Shown: positions 8,834 through 16,772 of the stretch, piece after piece | Numbering within the stretch: position 1 is the first letter of the stretch | Layout: each line of letters starts with the position of its first letter | NCBI GenBank assembly: GCA_964539655.1 | Contig: CAZIJH010000003.1 | Coordinates: 35,769 to 99,768, forward strand | Direction: 5' to 3' | From: CAZIJH01 sp964539655 | Lineage (GTDB): Archaea; Aenigmatarchaeota; Aenigmatarchaeia; CG10238-14; SCSR01 | DNA: 64,000 nt | The notes under the pieces: generated by a model | Databases searched by the model: none | What the model was told of the DNA's origin: nothing | The model's input: the letters and a program-made list of their open reading frames with translations, nothing else | Made by a program: the position numbers and the translations under genes

Positions 8834-9364
8834 ATGGGATTTGTAATTCAGGACGACGCGCTCGCGCCAAGAAAAGAATTGATTTTGGTATACGACGGAC
8901 CAAACCCGGTATCGATATATCCGCAAGTCGATCCGATGATGAGGACCATTTTCGAAGCCAAGGGTACCCACATGTTCGAACCGGTTTTCAAATGGGACGC
9001 ATCAGGTGATCCGAGATCTTTTTACATAAAAGTCCAAGTCAAGAAAGGGATTGACAGGTTCACTAAATTTGAAGTAAACGTTCTTCTCTGGGGCACTCAG
9101 CCCGCCGACAAAACGAAGACGGGGAACGTGAAAATAATAATCAGCGGTTTCGTCAACACGGATTTTCCTGCGAGCAAACTTTTCGAAAAATATCTCTACA
9201 CGCCGTTTTTCTATCTCTACAACATAGGCTACTACAACAAGATACGCAGGCAGTACGTCCAATGGGTCCGCGACGGAATTTACAAGCTCGAGTCGCAGAT
9301 AAGGCAGAAGTTTAATATGCCGCAAAGCGAAAATCAGTTCAGGCTCACAGAGGAAGCTCAATAA
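8834..9364 (+). CDS. Unknown protein, second of a paralogous pair
   Basis: 176 aa, starting MGFVIQDDAL. It aligns along its length with the preceding protein (DGPNPVSIYPQV near residues 26-37; DRFTKFEVNVLLWG near 74-87; KIIISGFVNTDFP near 99-111). It adds an aromatic helix (YTPFFYLYNIGYYNKIRRQYVQW) that could sit at an interface. It follows its paralogue by 39 nt and precedes the linker protein by 20 nt, so the three are probably one transcript. Function unknown. Confidence 0.6.
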   Translation: MGFVIQDDALAPRKELILVYDGPNPVSIYPQVDPMMRTIFEAKGTHMFEPVFKWDASGDPRSFYIKVQVKKGIDRFTKFEVNVLLWGTQPADKTKTGNVKIIISGFVNTDFPASKLFEKYLYTPFFYLYNIGYYNKIRRQYVQWVRDGIYKLESQIRQKFNMPQSENQFRLTEEAQ

Positions 9365-9384
9365 AATAAATTGGTGAATGTATA

Positions 9385-9735
9385 ATGGATTTCGGATTTC
9401 TGAAAAAAATTTTCAGTTTTGGGAAAAAGAATGATGACATGTCGCCGGACGAAATAAAATCCCTCGAAGCGAAATACAGATTGCCTTCATCGTCGCCGTC
9501 TCAGCCTTCAATCGCGACAGCAACGACTCCTGCGATTTCAAATTCCAACTCGCCGTCTCCTTCGTCCGGAAATATTGCTGCCGACAACATCAAGGCTAAG
9601 CTGGACCTGATGACCATGCAGATGGACGGGATGAAGATACAGTACGAATCGCTGAACCAGAGGCTGATACAGATTGAAAATATGGTCCGCTCTATTTACG
9701 AAAGCACGAGGCCTTCTCCCACTTCGAGATACTGA
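9385..9735 (+). CDS. Linker protein: amphipathic N-terminus, Ser/Pro-rich middle, coiled-coil end
   Basis: 116 aa in three parts. Residues 1-15 (MDFGFLKKIFSFGKK) form an amphipathic, basic helix of the kind that binds membranes peripherally. Residues ~34-65 are a low-complexity Ser/Pro/Thr/Ala linker. Residues ~66-106 are a heptad-like helix (IKAKLDLMTMQMDGMKIQ, then LNQRLIQIENMV) likely to oligomerise. It is third in the operon with the paralogous pair. Its 3' end overlaps the convergent zinc-protein gene by 40 nt. An adaptor or scaffold role is inferred from the architecture alone. Confidence 0.6.
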   Translation: MDFGFLKKIFSFGKKNDDMSPDEIKSLEAKYRLPSSSPSQPSIATATTPAISNSNSPSPSSGNIAADNIKAKLDLMTMQMDGMKIQYESLNQRLIQIENMVRSIYESTRPSPTSRY

Positions 9736-10259
9736 TTTCTCGCGGACGTGTTCAGGTAGTCGTTGCAGTTTTCGCAGATCCAATCCCCGTCATTCTCGAC
9801 CAGATTGTTGGAATGGTTCTCGCACGTCTCGCAGATGTTTATGTCGGTGCTTCCCCTTTTCTCGCTCAGCATTATCGGCGAGAGGTTCCTTATTTCGTCT
9901 ATCATCAGGAATCCTGTTCCTGCGAAATCGAAATTGAAGAGCCTCACGAAGCTCTGCGCAAGCCACGGATCCTTGAAGAAGATCCACTGGAAGACTTCCT
10001 TGACGTAGCAGTAGATGCAGAACACCGAATCGGTCACGTTCCTGCACTTTATGCAGAATTCCGAATTGTGCTCGCTTGAGAAATGCCTGTCGAGTGAATG
10101 ATGGAAGGTTTCGAATTGCAAGGCCAGCGCGACGGACTTCGACTCCATCCATTTTTGGACGTCCTTATGCAGGCAGTCGGCGCATATGAAATTGTAAATT
10201 GGCTCCAGACAGATGCTGCAGATCGACGTTTCTTTCATTACGTTTGTTGCCCAATTCAT
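9696..10259 (-). CDS. Multi-zinc-ribbon protein of unknown function
   Basis: 187 aa with repeated CxxC knuckles: CSICLEPIYNFICADC near residues 14-29, CIKCRNVTDSVFCIYC near 72-87, and CETCENHSNNLVENDGDWICENC near 142-164. These should bind up to three structural zincs. A mostly hydrophobic helix-rich stretch separates the second and third. I do not recognise the family; such proteins usually mediate protein or nucleic-acid contacts. Its tail overlaps the convergent linker gene, so the two transcripts are antisense at their ends. Confidence 0.6.
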   Translation of the reverse strand: MNWATNVMKETSICSICLEPIYNFICADCLHKDVQKWMESKSVALALQFETFHHSLDRHFSSEHNSEFCIKCRNVTDSVFCIYCYVKEVFQWIFFKDPWLAQSFVRLFNFDFAGTGFLMIDEIRNLSPIMLSEKRGSTDINICETCENHSNNLVENDGDWICENCNDYLNTSARNQYLEVGEGLVLS

Positions 10260-10405
10260 TCGTTATCATGCTCCTTTCCATCCCGCCTCTATTCTAATAT
10301 TTTGCGCAATATATATACATTGCCTCTAAAAAAACCGAGAAATTTTCTTTTAATAACTAAAAAAACTGGCAATAATTGCTAGTAGCCTATAAAAAAACTA
10401 AAAAA

Positions 10406-10422
10406 CAAATATAAATATAACC
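10406..10422 (+). promoter_or_regulatory. TATA-like promoter element of the Lrp-type regulator gene
   Basis: An AATATAAATATAA stretch lies about 30-42 nt before ATG 10450, in a 190-nt intergenic region (10260-10449) that is otherwise AT-rich with several A5-A7 runs. Position and composition fit an archaeal TATA box with a very short leader. Transcription start is not known. Confidence 0.45.
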
Positions 10423-10449
10423 TAGTTTAAAGAATTATAGCTGGCCCGA

Positions 10450-11013
10450 ATGAAGAGCAAAATTAATTTAGACAATACGAACAGATTCCTCATTTCCGAA
10501 CTTATCAAAAACGGCAGGGTAAAATATACGACTCTTGCAAAAAAACTGAACGTCACGCCCGCCGCGATAAAGGAGCGCATTGAAAGGCTGATTAGGAACA
10601 GGGTCATCAGGCCAACTGTCGTCATCAACACGATCGAAATGTTTCCGATCAAGGCGAATATCGGGGTCGAGGCCGACGCGGAAGGAGTAAATATTCTTGT
10701 CAAAAAATTGAGGAACAGCCCGCTCGTCGTTCAGATGACGAGGACTTCCGGCAACCACAATTTGACTATGGCCGTAGTCGCCGAAAGCTACCAGCAGCTC
10801 GAGATGTTTCTCGACCACCAGATCAGGTCGGAGCCCGGGATAAGGCACGTCGAAGTCAACATCGGAAACGCGTCTTCCATAGTTCCGGAATTCGAGCAGG
10901 TCAGGCTGTTCTACGATCCGGACGTCAAGATGACTCCGTGCGGGATGTTCGTGACGGGAAACGAATACTGCGAGTACTGCCCGCAGGAGCAGCCCAAAAA
11001 AAGCGTGGAATGA
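10450..11013 (+). CDS. Lrp/AsnC-family transcription regulator with Cys-rich tail
   Basis: 187 aa. Residues 1-60 are the winged helix (LDNTNRFLISELIKNGRVKYTTLAKKL, then AAIKERIERLIRNRVI). Residues ~65-145 are a ligand-binding RAM-type ferredoxin-like domain. It is longer than typical Lrp proteins (~150 aa) because of a C-terminal extension with CGMFVTGNEYCEYCPQ, three cysteines that could bind metal or sense redox state. The downstream gene at 11042 also has a Cys/His cluster, so the pair may sense and respond to the same signal. DNA targets cannot be inferred. Confidence 0.8.
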   Translation: MKSKINLDNTNRFLISELIKNGRVKYTTLAKKLNVTPAAIKERIERLIRNRVIRPTVVINTIEMFPIKANIGVEADAEGVNILVKKLRNSPLVVQMTRTSGNHNLTMAVVAESYQQLEMFLDHQIRSEPGIRHVEVNIGNASSIVPEFEQVRLFYDPDVKMTPCGMFVTGNEYCEYCPQEQPKKSVE

Positions 11014-11041
11014 TTTATCTTTTTACGTGCATGGTGATTAG

Positions 11042-11572
11042 ATGGAGCCGAACGAGAACAAAAAAGAAGGTAAGGTTGAGCTGCTCGACTATCTGAAGAA
11101 AAAGATAGAGGACATGCCGGAGACGCAGCGCACGAAAATATTCGGTGGGATTTTCACGAGAATAATTTCTGTTCTGGCCGCGAGGCTGATAAAGTACGAA
11201 GGCTACAGCATAACCAACACTATATTAAAAAGGGAATTGAACGAGATCGGAAAAAGGGACGCGAAAGTTCTCGCCGAGATTTTCGGAATAAAGGGGAAAG
11301 GCCCTGAAAATTCCTCGCAGATTTTGAAAATAGCCGCGCTCATTTTGGGATTCAAGCTAGACGTGGAAAAAGGAGAAACCGTAGTCAGGGAATGCCCGTT
11401 CGCCATGCTAGCAAAAGAAATGAAGGAACCGATGTTATGCAACATATGCTCGGATTACTGCCAAGGAATCACGAACGAGATAATTGGGGATAATGCAAAA
11501 ATTGAAGGAACACATAACATTGAAATGGAAAAGCCCGAGTGCTATTTCAGGATGAAAATGAGAACCGAATAG
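11042..11572 (+). CDS. Cys/His-rich helical protein, possibly V4R/ATC-hydrolase-like
   Basis: 176 aa. The N-terminal half is helical. The C-terminal half has ECPFAMLAKEMKEPMLCNICSDYCQGI followed by a TH…E…KPECYFRM segment, giving five cysteines and a histidine spaced as in V4R or L-2-amino-thiazoline-4-carboxylate-hydrolase-like small-molecule or metal-binding domains. Assignment to either is by pattern memory only. It follows the Lrp gene by 28 nt, and the two share cysteine-rich C-termini. Confidence 0.5.
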   Translation: MEPNENKKEGKVELLDYLKKKIEDMPETQRTKIFGGIFTRIISVLAARLIKYEGYSITNTILKRELNEIGKRDAKVLAEIFGIKGKGPENSSQILKIAALILGFKLDVEKGETVVRECPFAMLAKEMKEPMLCNICSDYCQGITNEIIGDNAKIEGTHNIEMEKPECYFRMKMRTE

Positions 11573-11593
11573 ATTTTTCCGAAAGGGAAAAGG

Positions 11594-11600
11594 TTTAAAT
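11594..11600 (+). promoter_or_regulatory. TATA-like element of the prenyl synthase gene
   Basis: TTTAAAT preceded by a purine-rich AAAGGGAAAAGG (BRE-like) lies 28-34 nt before ATG 11628. This spacing places the start of transcription at or next to the ATG, so the mRNA is probably leaderless. Confidence 0.5.
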
Positions 11601-11627
11601 CTGTTTCAATTAAGCATAATAAGTATT

Positions 11628-12758
11628 ATGTCGGAACCTCTTCAAGTCGGAGCAGGAGAAGAATTGATAAATTTATCCAAAATTCTCGGAACAAAAATTG
11701 ACAAATGGATTGAAGAAAACATTTTGCCGACAAATTCTCAGCCAACTGAAATGTATGATAGCTTGAGAGAATCCCTTGAAGGTGGAAAGGGATTGAGAGA
11801 GCTAGCAACTTATCTTGTAGCTGAATCTCTCGGGACCGACCCAGATAAAACAATTCCACTCGGGGCTGGCTCAAAGTTTGCACAAACCTCTTTTGTAATA
11901 TTGGATGGTATCAACGACGATGAATATTTCAGGCGCGGTAAACTTGCTCTCTTTAGGAGAATCGGCGTTACGAAAGCGCAGCTTGTTTATTCTGAAGCAC
12001 TTGTTAAATCGTTCCAATGCCTAAATGCTGCGAAACCTATCTGGGGAGAAAATATTACTGACAGAATTTTGAACATCTGGACACAGATGATGGTGACGAC
12101 TGGAGAGGGGCAGTATTCAGAATACATGAAGACGATGAAAAGAGATTTTCGAAACTGGACCGAAGAAATGTATTTTGCAGATGCGACTGAAAAAGCTGGT
12201 GACTACACGCTTGGAACTCCGTTTGCAGCAGGAGCAATTATAGCAAACAAAGTAAATGGTTATGTAAATGATCTTAGAACTCTTGGAAGAATTGTCGGTG
12301 GCAGAGTTTTCCAGCCGATTGACGACGTATTGAATTTGAAATACCTATTGACATTGGACCCGCAGTTGTTAATTGGCAAGCGCGTTTCTGATTTACAAAA
12401 ACTTGAAAAGGAACTGCTTGACAAGATACTTGGTAAGTATGGAAAAGAACCAGGAGGGGATATTTTAGAAGGAAAACATACTTTACCAGCTAATCATTAC
12501 ATATCACAAATAATGAATAATCAATCAAAATTGGAAAAATTCCAAAATACTTTTGGAAAAAGAGATTCCTTTTATGATCAAGTTATAGACTTGGTTTACG
12601 AAATGAAAGACAAAGATTCAATTGAATATGGAATGATGAGAGCAAAGGAAGAAAAAGAAAAAATTGGAGTTCTAATCGAGGATAGGTTTAAGGACAGTCT
12701 TGATAAAGGAAAGAAAATTATGAACCTTATAGATTTTGTGTATAACCGAACATGGTAG
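11628..12758 (+). CDS. Polyprenyl diphosphate synthase family protein (GGPP synthase-like)
   Basis: Condenses isopentenyl diphosphate onto allylic diphosphates for archaeal lipids. 376 aa, the expected length plus a longer C-terminal helix region. Markers: LEGGKGLRE near residues 50-58 (substrate-binding GGKxxR) and FQPIDDVLN near 228-236 (second Asp-rich motif). The first Asp-rich motif is altered: LDGINDDEYFRRG near 92-104 in place of DDxxD-x4-RRG, so the second Asp is Gly. The Asp at each end and RRG remain. It may still be active, or have a changed product, or be a non-catalytic partner. Codon use is AT-richer than the GTPase gene that follows. Confidence 0.75.
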   Translation: MSEPLQVGAGEELINLSKILGTKIDKWIEENILPTNSQPTEMYDSLRESLEGGKGLRELATYLVAESLGTDPDKTIPLGAGSKFAQTSFVILDGINDDEYFRRGKLALFRRIGVTKAQLVYSEALVKSFQCLNAAKPIWGENITDRILNIWTQMMVTTGEGQYSEYMKTMKRDFRNWTEEMYFADATEKAGDYTLGTPFAAGAIIANKVNGYVNDLRTLGRIVGGRVFQPIDDVLNLKYLLTLDPQLLIGKRVSDLQKLEKELLDKILGKYGKEPGGDILEGKHTLPANHYISQIMNNQSKLEKFQNTFGKRDSFYDQVIDLVYEMKDKDSIEYGMMRAKEEKEKIGVLIEDRFKDSLDKGKKIMNLIDFVYNRTW

Positions 12759-12802
12759 ACAACTGTTTATAAATTTCCGATTCTTATCTAGATTTGATTG
12801 AA

Positions 12803-13939
12803 ATGATCGTCGGGCTTGTAGGAAAAACAAATTCTGGAAAATCGTCGTTTTTCAAATCCGCGACAATGATCGACGTGGAGATTGCCAACAGGCCTTTCGT
12901 TACGATCAACCCGAATGTCGGGACTGCCTATGTTATTGTCGACTGCGTATGCAGGGAATCAGGAAAGACATGCAGTCCAAAATACGGGATGTGCAAGGAT
13001 GGCAAGAGATTTGTTCCAGTGAAGTTGGTAGACGTTGCTGGACTAGTTCCTGGCGCGCACGAAGGAAGGGGACTCGGAAACAAATTTTTGGACGACATAC
13101 GTCAGGCTTCCGTGCTCATTCATGTTGTGGATTTTTCCGGACTTACGGACGAGGAGGGCAGGCCAACGACAGGAAGGAACCCGGAAGACGATATCAAATT
13201 TTTGGAGGAGGAAATTGATCTCTGGTTCGCCTCGGTGATACAGAAAGCCGCTGTGAAGATAGGAAAAGTAAAAACAAAATCGGATATTGTAAATGTGCTT
13301 GTAGAACAGTTGAGCGGCCTTGAAATTAAACGTGAACACATTGAAAATCTTATCGAGAAATTTTCGATTGAAAATGTCAACGAGTTCGCGCGCGAGCTGA
13401 GGAAAATTTCAAAGCCGATGATAATAGCGGCCAATAAGATCGATTTGCCGGAAGCCCAGGAAAATTTCGAGAAATTAAAAATTTTGAAATCCGTCCCGAC
13501 TTCAGCAGATTACGAAATCGCTTTGAAAAAAGCCGCCGAGAAAAATTTGATAGATTATCTTCCCGGGAATAATTTCGAAATTAAAAACATTTCAAACGAA
13601 CAACAGAAATCTGCTTTGGAAAAAATAAAAAAAATTGTCGGCAAGTACGGATCGACGGGGGTTCAGAAATGCTTGAACGATTCCGTATTCTCTCTGTTGA
13701 ATTACATCGCAGTTTTTCCTGTTGCTGACGCCAACAAGCTAACGGACAAGGACGGAAACGTATTACCGGATGTTTTCCTTGTGCCTAGCGGAACCACTGT
13801 CAAGGAGTTCGCTTTCAAGGTCCATACGACGCTCGGCGAGAAATTCATAGCCGGGATAGATGCCAGGACGAAAAAGAAGCTCTCGGCCGATTACCAACTA
13901 AAAAATAGGGACATCGTGGAAATTGCGTTCGCAAAATAA
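12803..13939 (+). CDS. OBG/YchF-type P-loop NTPase with TGS domain
   Basis: 378 aa from ATG 12803. Domains: G1 VGKTNSGKSSFF near residues 6-17, switch segment with a Cys-containing insert (DCVCRESGKTCSPKYGMC), G3 LVDVAGLVPGA near 79-89, and G4 as AANKIDLP near 212-219. A helical insert sits between G3 and G4, and a TGS domain (FLVPSGTTVKEFAFKVHTTLG) ends the protein. This is the archaeal OBG-like subfamily that binds ribosomes or GTP/ATP. A TTG at 12794 is possible but ATG fits the first strand. It is the first of two TGS GTPases within 6 kb. Confidence 0.85.
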   Translation: MIVGLVGKTNSGKSSFFKSATMIDVEIANRPFVTINPNVGTAYVIVDCVCRESGKTCSPKYGMCKDGKRFVPVKLVDVAGLVPGAHEGRGLGNKFLDDIRQASVLIHVVDFSGLTDEEGRPTTGRNPEDDIKFLEEEIDLWFASVIQKAAVKIGKVKTKSDIVNVLVEQLSGLEIKREHIENLIEKFSIENVNEFARELRKISKPMIIAANKIDLPEAQENFEKLKILKSVPTSADYEIALKKAAEKNLIDYLPGNNFEIKNISNEQQKSALEKIKKIVGKYGSTGVQKCLNDSVFSLLNYIAVFPVADANKLTDKDGNVLPDVFLVPSGTTVKEFAFKVHTTLGEKFIAGIDARTKKKLSADYQLKNRDIVEIAFAK

Positions 13940-13976
13940 CATTTTATAACTAGACATCCAAATCTAATTGTTGGTT

Positions 13977-15326
13977 ATGTATTCTCCTGAAATAGAAAAG
14001 GTTCTTAAAAAAAGAAAAATAAAGATAGGTGACTCGATAGAAATTGCGAAAGGCGAGGAGACCTACAAGGGAATAATCATGCCGAAGACAGAAGCCGGCG
14101 ACAAGTCTGTACTTATTTTGAAACTGGAAAACGGCTACAATGTTGGCATGAGATACGAAAAAACCATGAAATTCAAGCTCGTCAAAAAGGGAACTCCGAT
14201 AGAATTCAAATCTTCTGGAGAAAGCGTCGAAAAGGATCCTAACAAGCCGGACGTGTCAATCCTGGGATGCGGCGGTACGATAGCCAGCAGAGTCGAATAC
14301 AAAACCGGAGCGGTGTTCCCAGCATTTTCGCCGTCCGATTTGGTAACTTCTTTTCCCGAACTGAAGGAAATTGCGAACATCGACGCGAAAAAAATATTTG
14401 ACATTTTTTCCGAAGACATGACGCCGGACCACTGGAAAATAATTGCCGAAGAGGTTGCAAAAGAAATAAAATCGAAAACGGATGGCATAGTGATTACTCA
14501 TGGCACTGATACGATGCACTACACGTCCGCCGCGCTGAGCTTCATGCTGCAAAATCTTCCGAGCCCGGTTGTTCTTGTCGGATCGCAGAGGAGCAGCGAC
14601 AGGGGGAGCAGCGACAATCTCGTGAATCTCGTGTGTTCCACTATTGCCGCCGTGAAATCGGATGTCGCGGAGGTTTCGGTCTGCATGCACGGGGAAATGG
14701 ACGACAATTTTTGCTATCTGCATCAGGGTACGAAGGTCAGGAAGATGCACACGACGAGAAGGGACGCATTCCAATCTATCAACGTGTCGCCGTTCGCAAA
14801 AATTTTGTTCAACGAAAAAAAAATCGAATATTTGAGAAACGATTACAGGAAGCGTAATTCAAAAGAGAAGTTTGTTCTTGATGACAAGATGAATTCGAAT
14901 GTCGGAATTGTTTACATTCATCCCGGAATTAAGCCGAAACTTTTGGAATCAATGAAAAGGGATTACGATGGAATTGTAATAGCCGCTACCGGGCTGGGGC
15001 ACGTCCCGACAAATCCGTCAAAGGACAAGCTGACAAAAAGTCTTATTCCGTCGATCAAAAGTCTTGTGGACTCGGGAGTTCCTGTTGTCATTTCTCCGCA
15101 GACAATTTTCGGAAGAGTCGATTTGAACGTTTATTCCTCGGGAAGAATTCTGAAAGACGCCGGTGTGATCGGCGACGGCGCTGACTGGACGCCGGAGACT
15201 GCTATGGTGAAACTGATGTGGGTTCTCGGACACACAAAGAAAATGAAAGACGTCAAAGAAATTATGGAAAAAAATATTGCTGGCGAAATATCCGGCCAGA
15301 TATCCAGCGAATCTTTCCTGGTGTGA
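13977..15326 (+). CDS. gatD: Glu-tRNA(Gln) amidotransferase subunit D (GatD)
   Basis: The asparaginase-like subunit of the archaeal GatDE enzyme; it releases ammonia from Gln or Asn for conversion of Glu-tRNA(Gln) to Gln-tRNA(Gln). An N-terminal beta-barrel domain (residues ~1-80) precedes the asparaginase module: GCGGTIASR with the catalytic Thr near 99, then ITHGTDTMHYTSAALSF with Thr-Asp near 178, and a late lysine region. 449 aa, normal length. I chose ATG 13977; in-frame TTGs lie at 13968 and 13971. It is translated just ahead of gatE (3-nt gap), as in other archaea. Confidence 0.92.
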   Translation: MYSPEIEKVLKKRKIKIGDSIEIAKGEETYKGIIMPKTEAGDKSVLILKLENGYNVGMRYEKTMKFKLVKKGTPIEFKSSGESVEKDPNKPDVSILGCGGTIASRVEYKTGAVFPAFSPSDLVTSFPELKEIANIDAKKIFDIFSEDMTPDHWKIIAEEVAKEIKSKTDGIVITHGTDTMHYTSAALSFMLQNLPSPVVLVGSQRSSDRGSSDNLVNLVCSTIAAVKSDVAEVSVCMHGEMDDNFCYLHQGTKVRKMHTTRRDAFQSINVSPFAKILFNEKKIEYLRNDYRKRNSKEKFVLDDKMNSNVGIVYIHPGIKPKLLESMKRDYDGIVIAATGLGHVPTNPSKDKLTKSLIPSIKSLVDSGVPVVISPQTIFGRVDLNVYSSGRILKDAGVIGDGADWTPETAMVKLMWVLGHTKKMKDVKEIMEKNIAGEISGQISSESFLV

Positions 15327-15329
15327 AAG

Positions 15330-16769
15330 ATGGAAAATAAAAAATTCAGATCGGGTCTGGAGATTCATCTTCAGCTCGACACCAAGCACAAACTTTTCTG
15401 CAACAGCCTGACGACGATGAAGGAAAAGGATCCTATAAGAATCGTCACGCGCAAACAGCATCCTGTCGCAAGTGAACTGGGAAAAATAGACATAGCAGCG
15501 CAGCACGAACTTTTGAGAAACAGAATTTTCAAGTACCAAGTTTTCAAGAACGAGACATGTCTCGTAGAGTTAGATGAGGAGCCGCCGCATCCTTTGAATG
15601 TGGAAGCTCTAGAAATCGCGATACAAATTTCACTGATGCTTAACTGCAAAATTTCTAGCGAAGTCCAAGTTATGAGAAAAACTGTAATTGACGGAAGCAC
15701 GCCGACAAGCTTTCAGAGAACGATGATAATTGGCATGGACGGTCACATAGATTACAAGGGAAGAAAAGTTCCGATTACGTATGTTGGGCTCGAGGAAGAC
15801 GCCAGCGCGATAGTCAGCGAGAACGAGAAGGAAGCGGTTTTCAGATTAAACAGATTGGGCGTTCCGCTCGTCGAAATCGACACGGATATTTTGGAAGGCT
15901 TCACGCCGGAAGAAATTCAGGAGATTGCATTTACAATTGGGATGATTGGAAAATCCACAAGAAAAATGAAGCGCGGCATCGGATCAATAAGGCAGGACAT
16001 CAACATTAGCACGAAAGGCGACAGAGTAGAAATAAAAGGCGTGCAGGATCTCGGCATGATGTCCAAAATTATAGAAATAGAAATTGACAGACAACTAAGC
16101 GCCAAGGAAATTTCCAAGGAAACGCGTTCAGTTAATCCGGACGGCACAACTAAATTCACAAGGCCGCTTCCTGGAGCAAACAGGATGTATCCTGAAACCG
16201 ATATTCCTCCAGTAACAATCTCGAAAGAGACAATTCAAAATATTAAAAAGAATTTACCAGAACCATTGACAGAAAAGTTGCAGAAGCTAAAAACAAAATT
16301 CAAACTATCTGATTTGCTTGCGAAAGAAATATTGCGGTCCGATTACCTCGATCTTTTTGAAGAAATAATGGGCGGCAATAAATTGGAATCGTCCGTCGTT
16401 GCCAACACTTTTGTTTCGGTGCTGAAAGATTTGGAGAAAAGGGAGAAGATTCCGGTCGAGAGTCTTACCGACGCGCATTTCAAGGAAATTTTCAGTTTGC
16501 TATCAGAACGCAAGATTGCGAAGGAAGCGATTCCCGAAATAGTTAAACACTTGGCGAAAAATCCAGACGAGAAAATTTCAGCTTCGTTGAAGCAGCTGAA
16601 TCTTGAGCAGATTTCGGAACAGGACATAGAAAAAATTATTCTGGAAATTTTGAAACAGCCCGGAATAGATCAGAACAAAGCAATTGGGTTAGTGATGAGC
16701 AAAGTGCGAGGCAAAGCCGACGCACAGAACGTGATCAAGCTCGTCAAAAAACATTTCGAGAAAAAATAA
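15330..16769 (+). CDS. gatE: Glu-tRNA(Gln) amidotransferase subunit E (GatE), shortened
   Basis: The kinase/transamidase subunit that phosphorylates Glu-tRNA(Gln) and takes ammonia from GatD. The cradle domain is clear: GLEIHLQLDTKHKLFC near the start, EDASAIVSENEKEAVF, NRLGVPLVEIDT, and RPLPGANRMYPETDIPP near residues 272-288. A helical and YqeY-like tRNA-binding tail ends KVRGKADAQNVIKLVKKHFEK. Known GatE proteins are ~600-630 aa because an AspRS-like (GAD) domain is inserted before the RPLPGA motif; here 479 aa join EIDRQLSAKEISKETR directly to that motif, so the insert is missing. It resembles bacterial GatB in layout but the partner is GatD. Confidence 0.9.
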   Translation: MENKKFRSGLEIHLQLDTKHKLFCNSLTTMKEKDPIRIVTRKQHPVASELGKIDIAAQHELLRNRIFKYQVFKNETCLVELDEEPPHPLNVEALEIAIQISLMLNCKISSEVQVMRKTVIDGSTPTSFQRTMIIGMDGHIDYKGRKVPITYVGLEEDASAIVSENEKEAVFRLNRLGVPLVEIDTDILEGFTPEEIQEIAFTIGMIGKSTRKMKRGIGSIRQDINISTKGDRVEIKGVQDLGMMSKIIEIEIDRQLSAKEISKETRSVNPDGTTKFTRPLPGANRMYPETDIPPVTISKETIQNIKKNLPEPLTEKLQKLKTKFKLSDLLAKEILRSDYLDLFEEIMGGNKLESSVVANTFVSVLKDLEKREKIPVESLTDAHFKEIFSLLSERKIAKEAIPEIVKHLAKNPDEKISASLKQLNLEQISEQDIEKIILEILKQPGIDQNKAIGLVMSKVRGKADAQNVIKLVKKHFEKK

Positions 16770-16772
16770 TTT

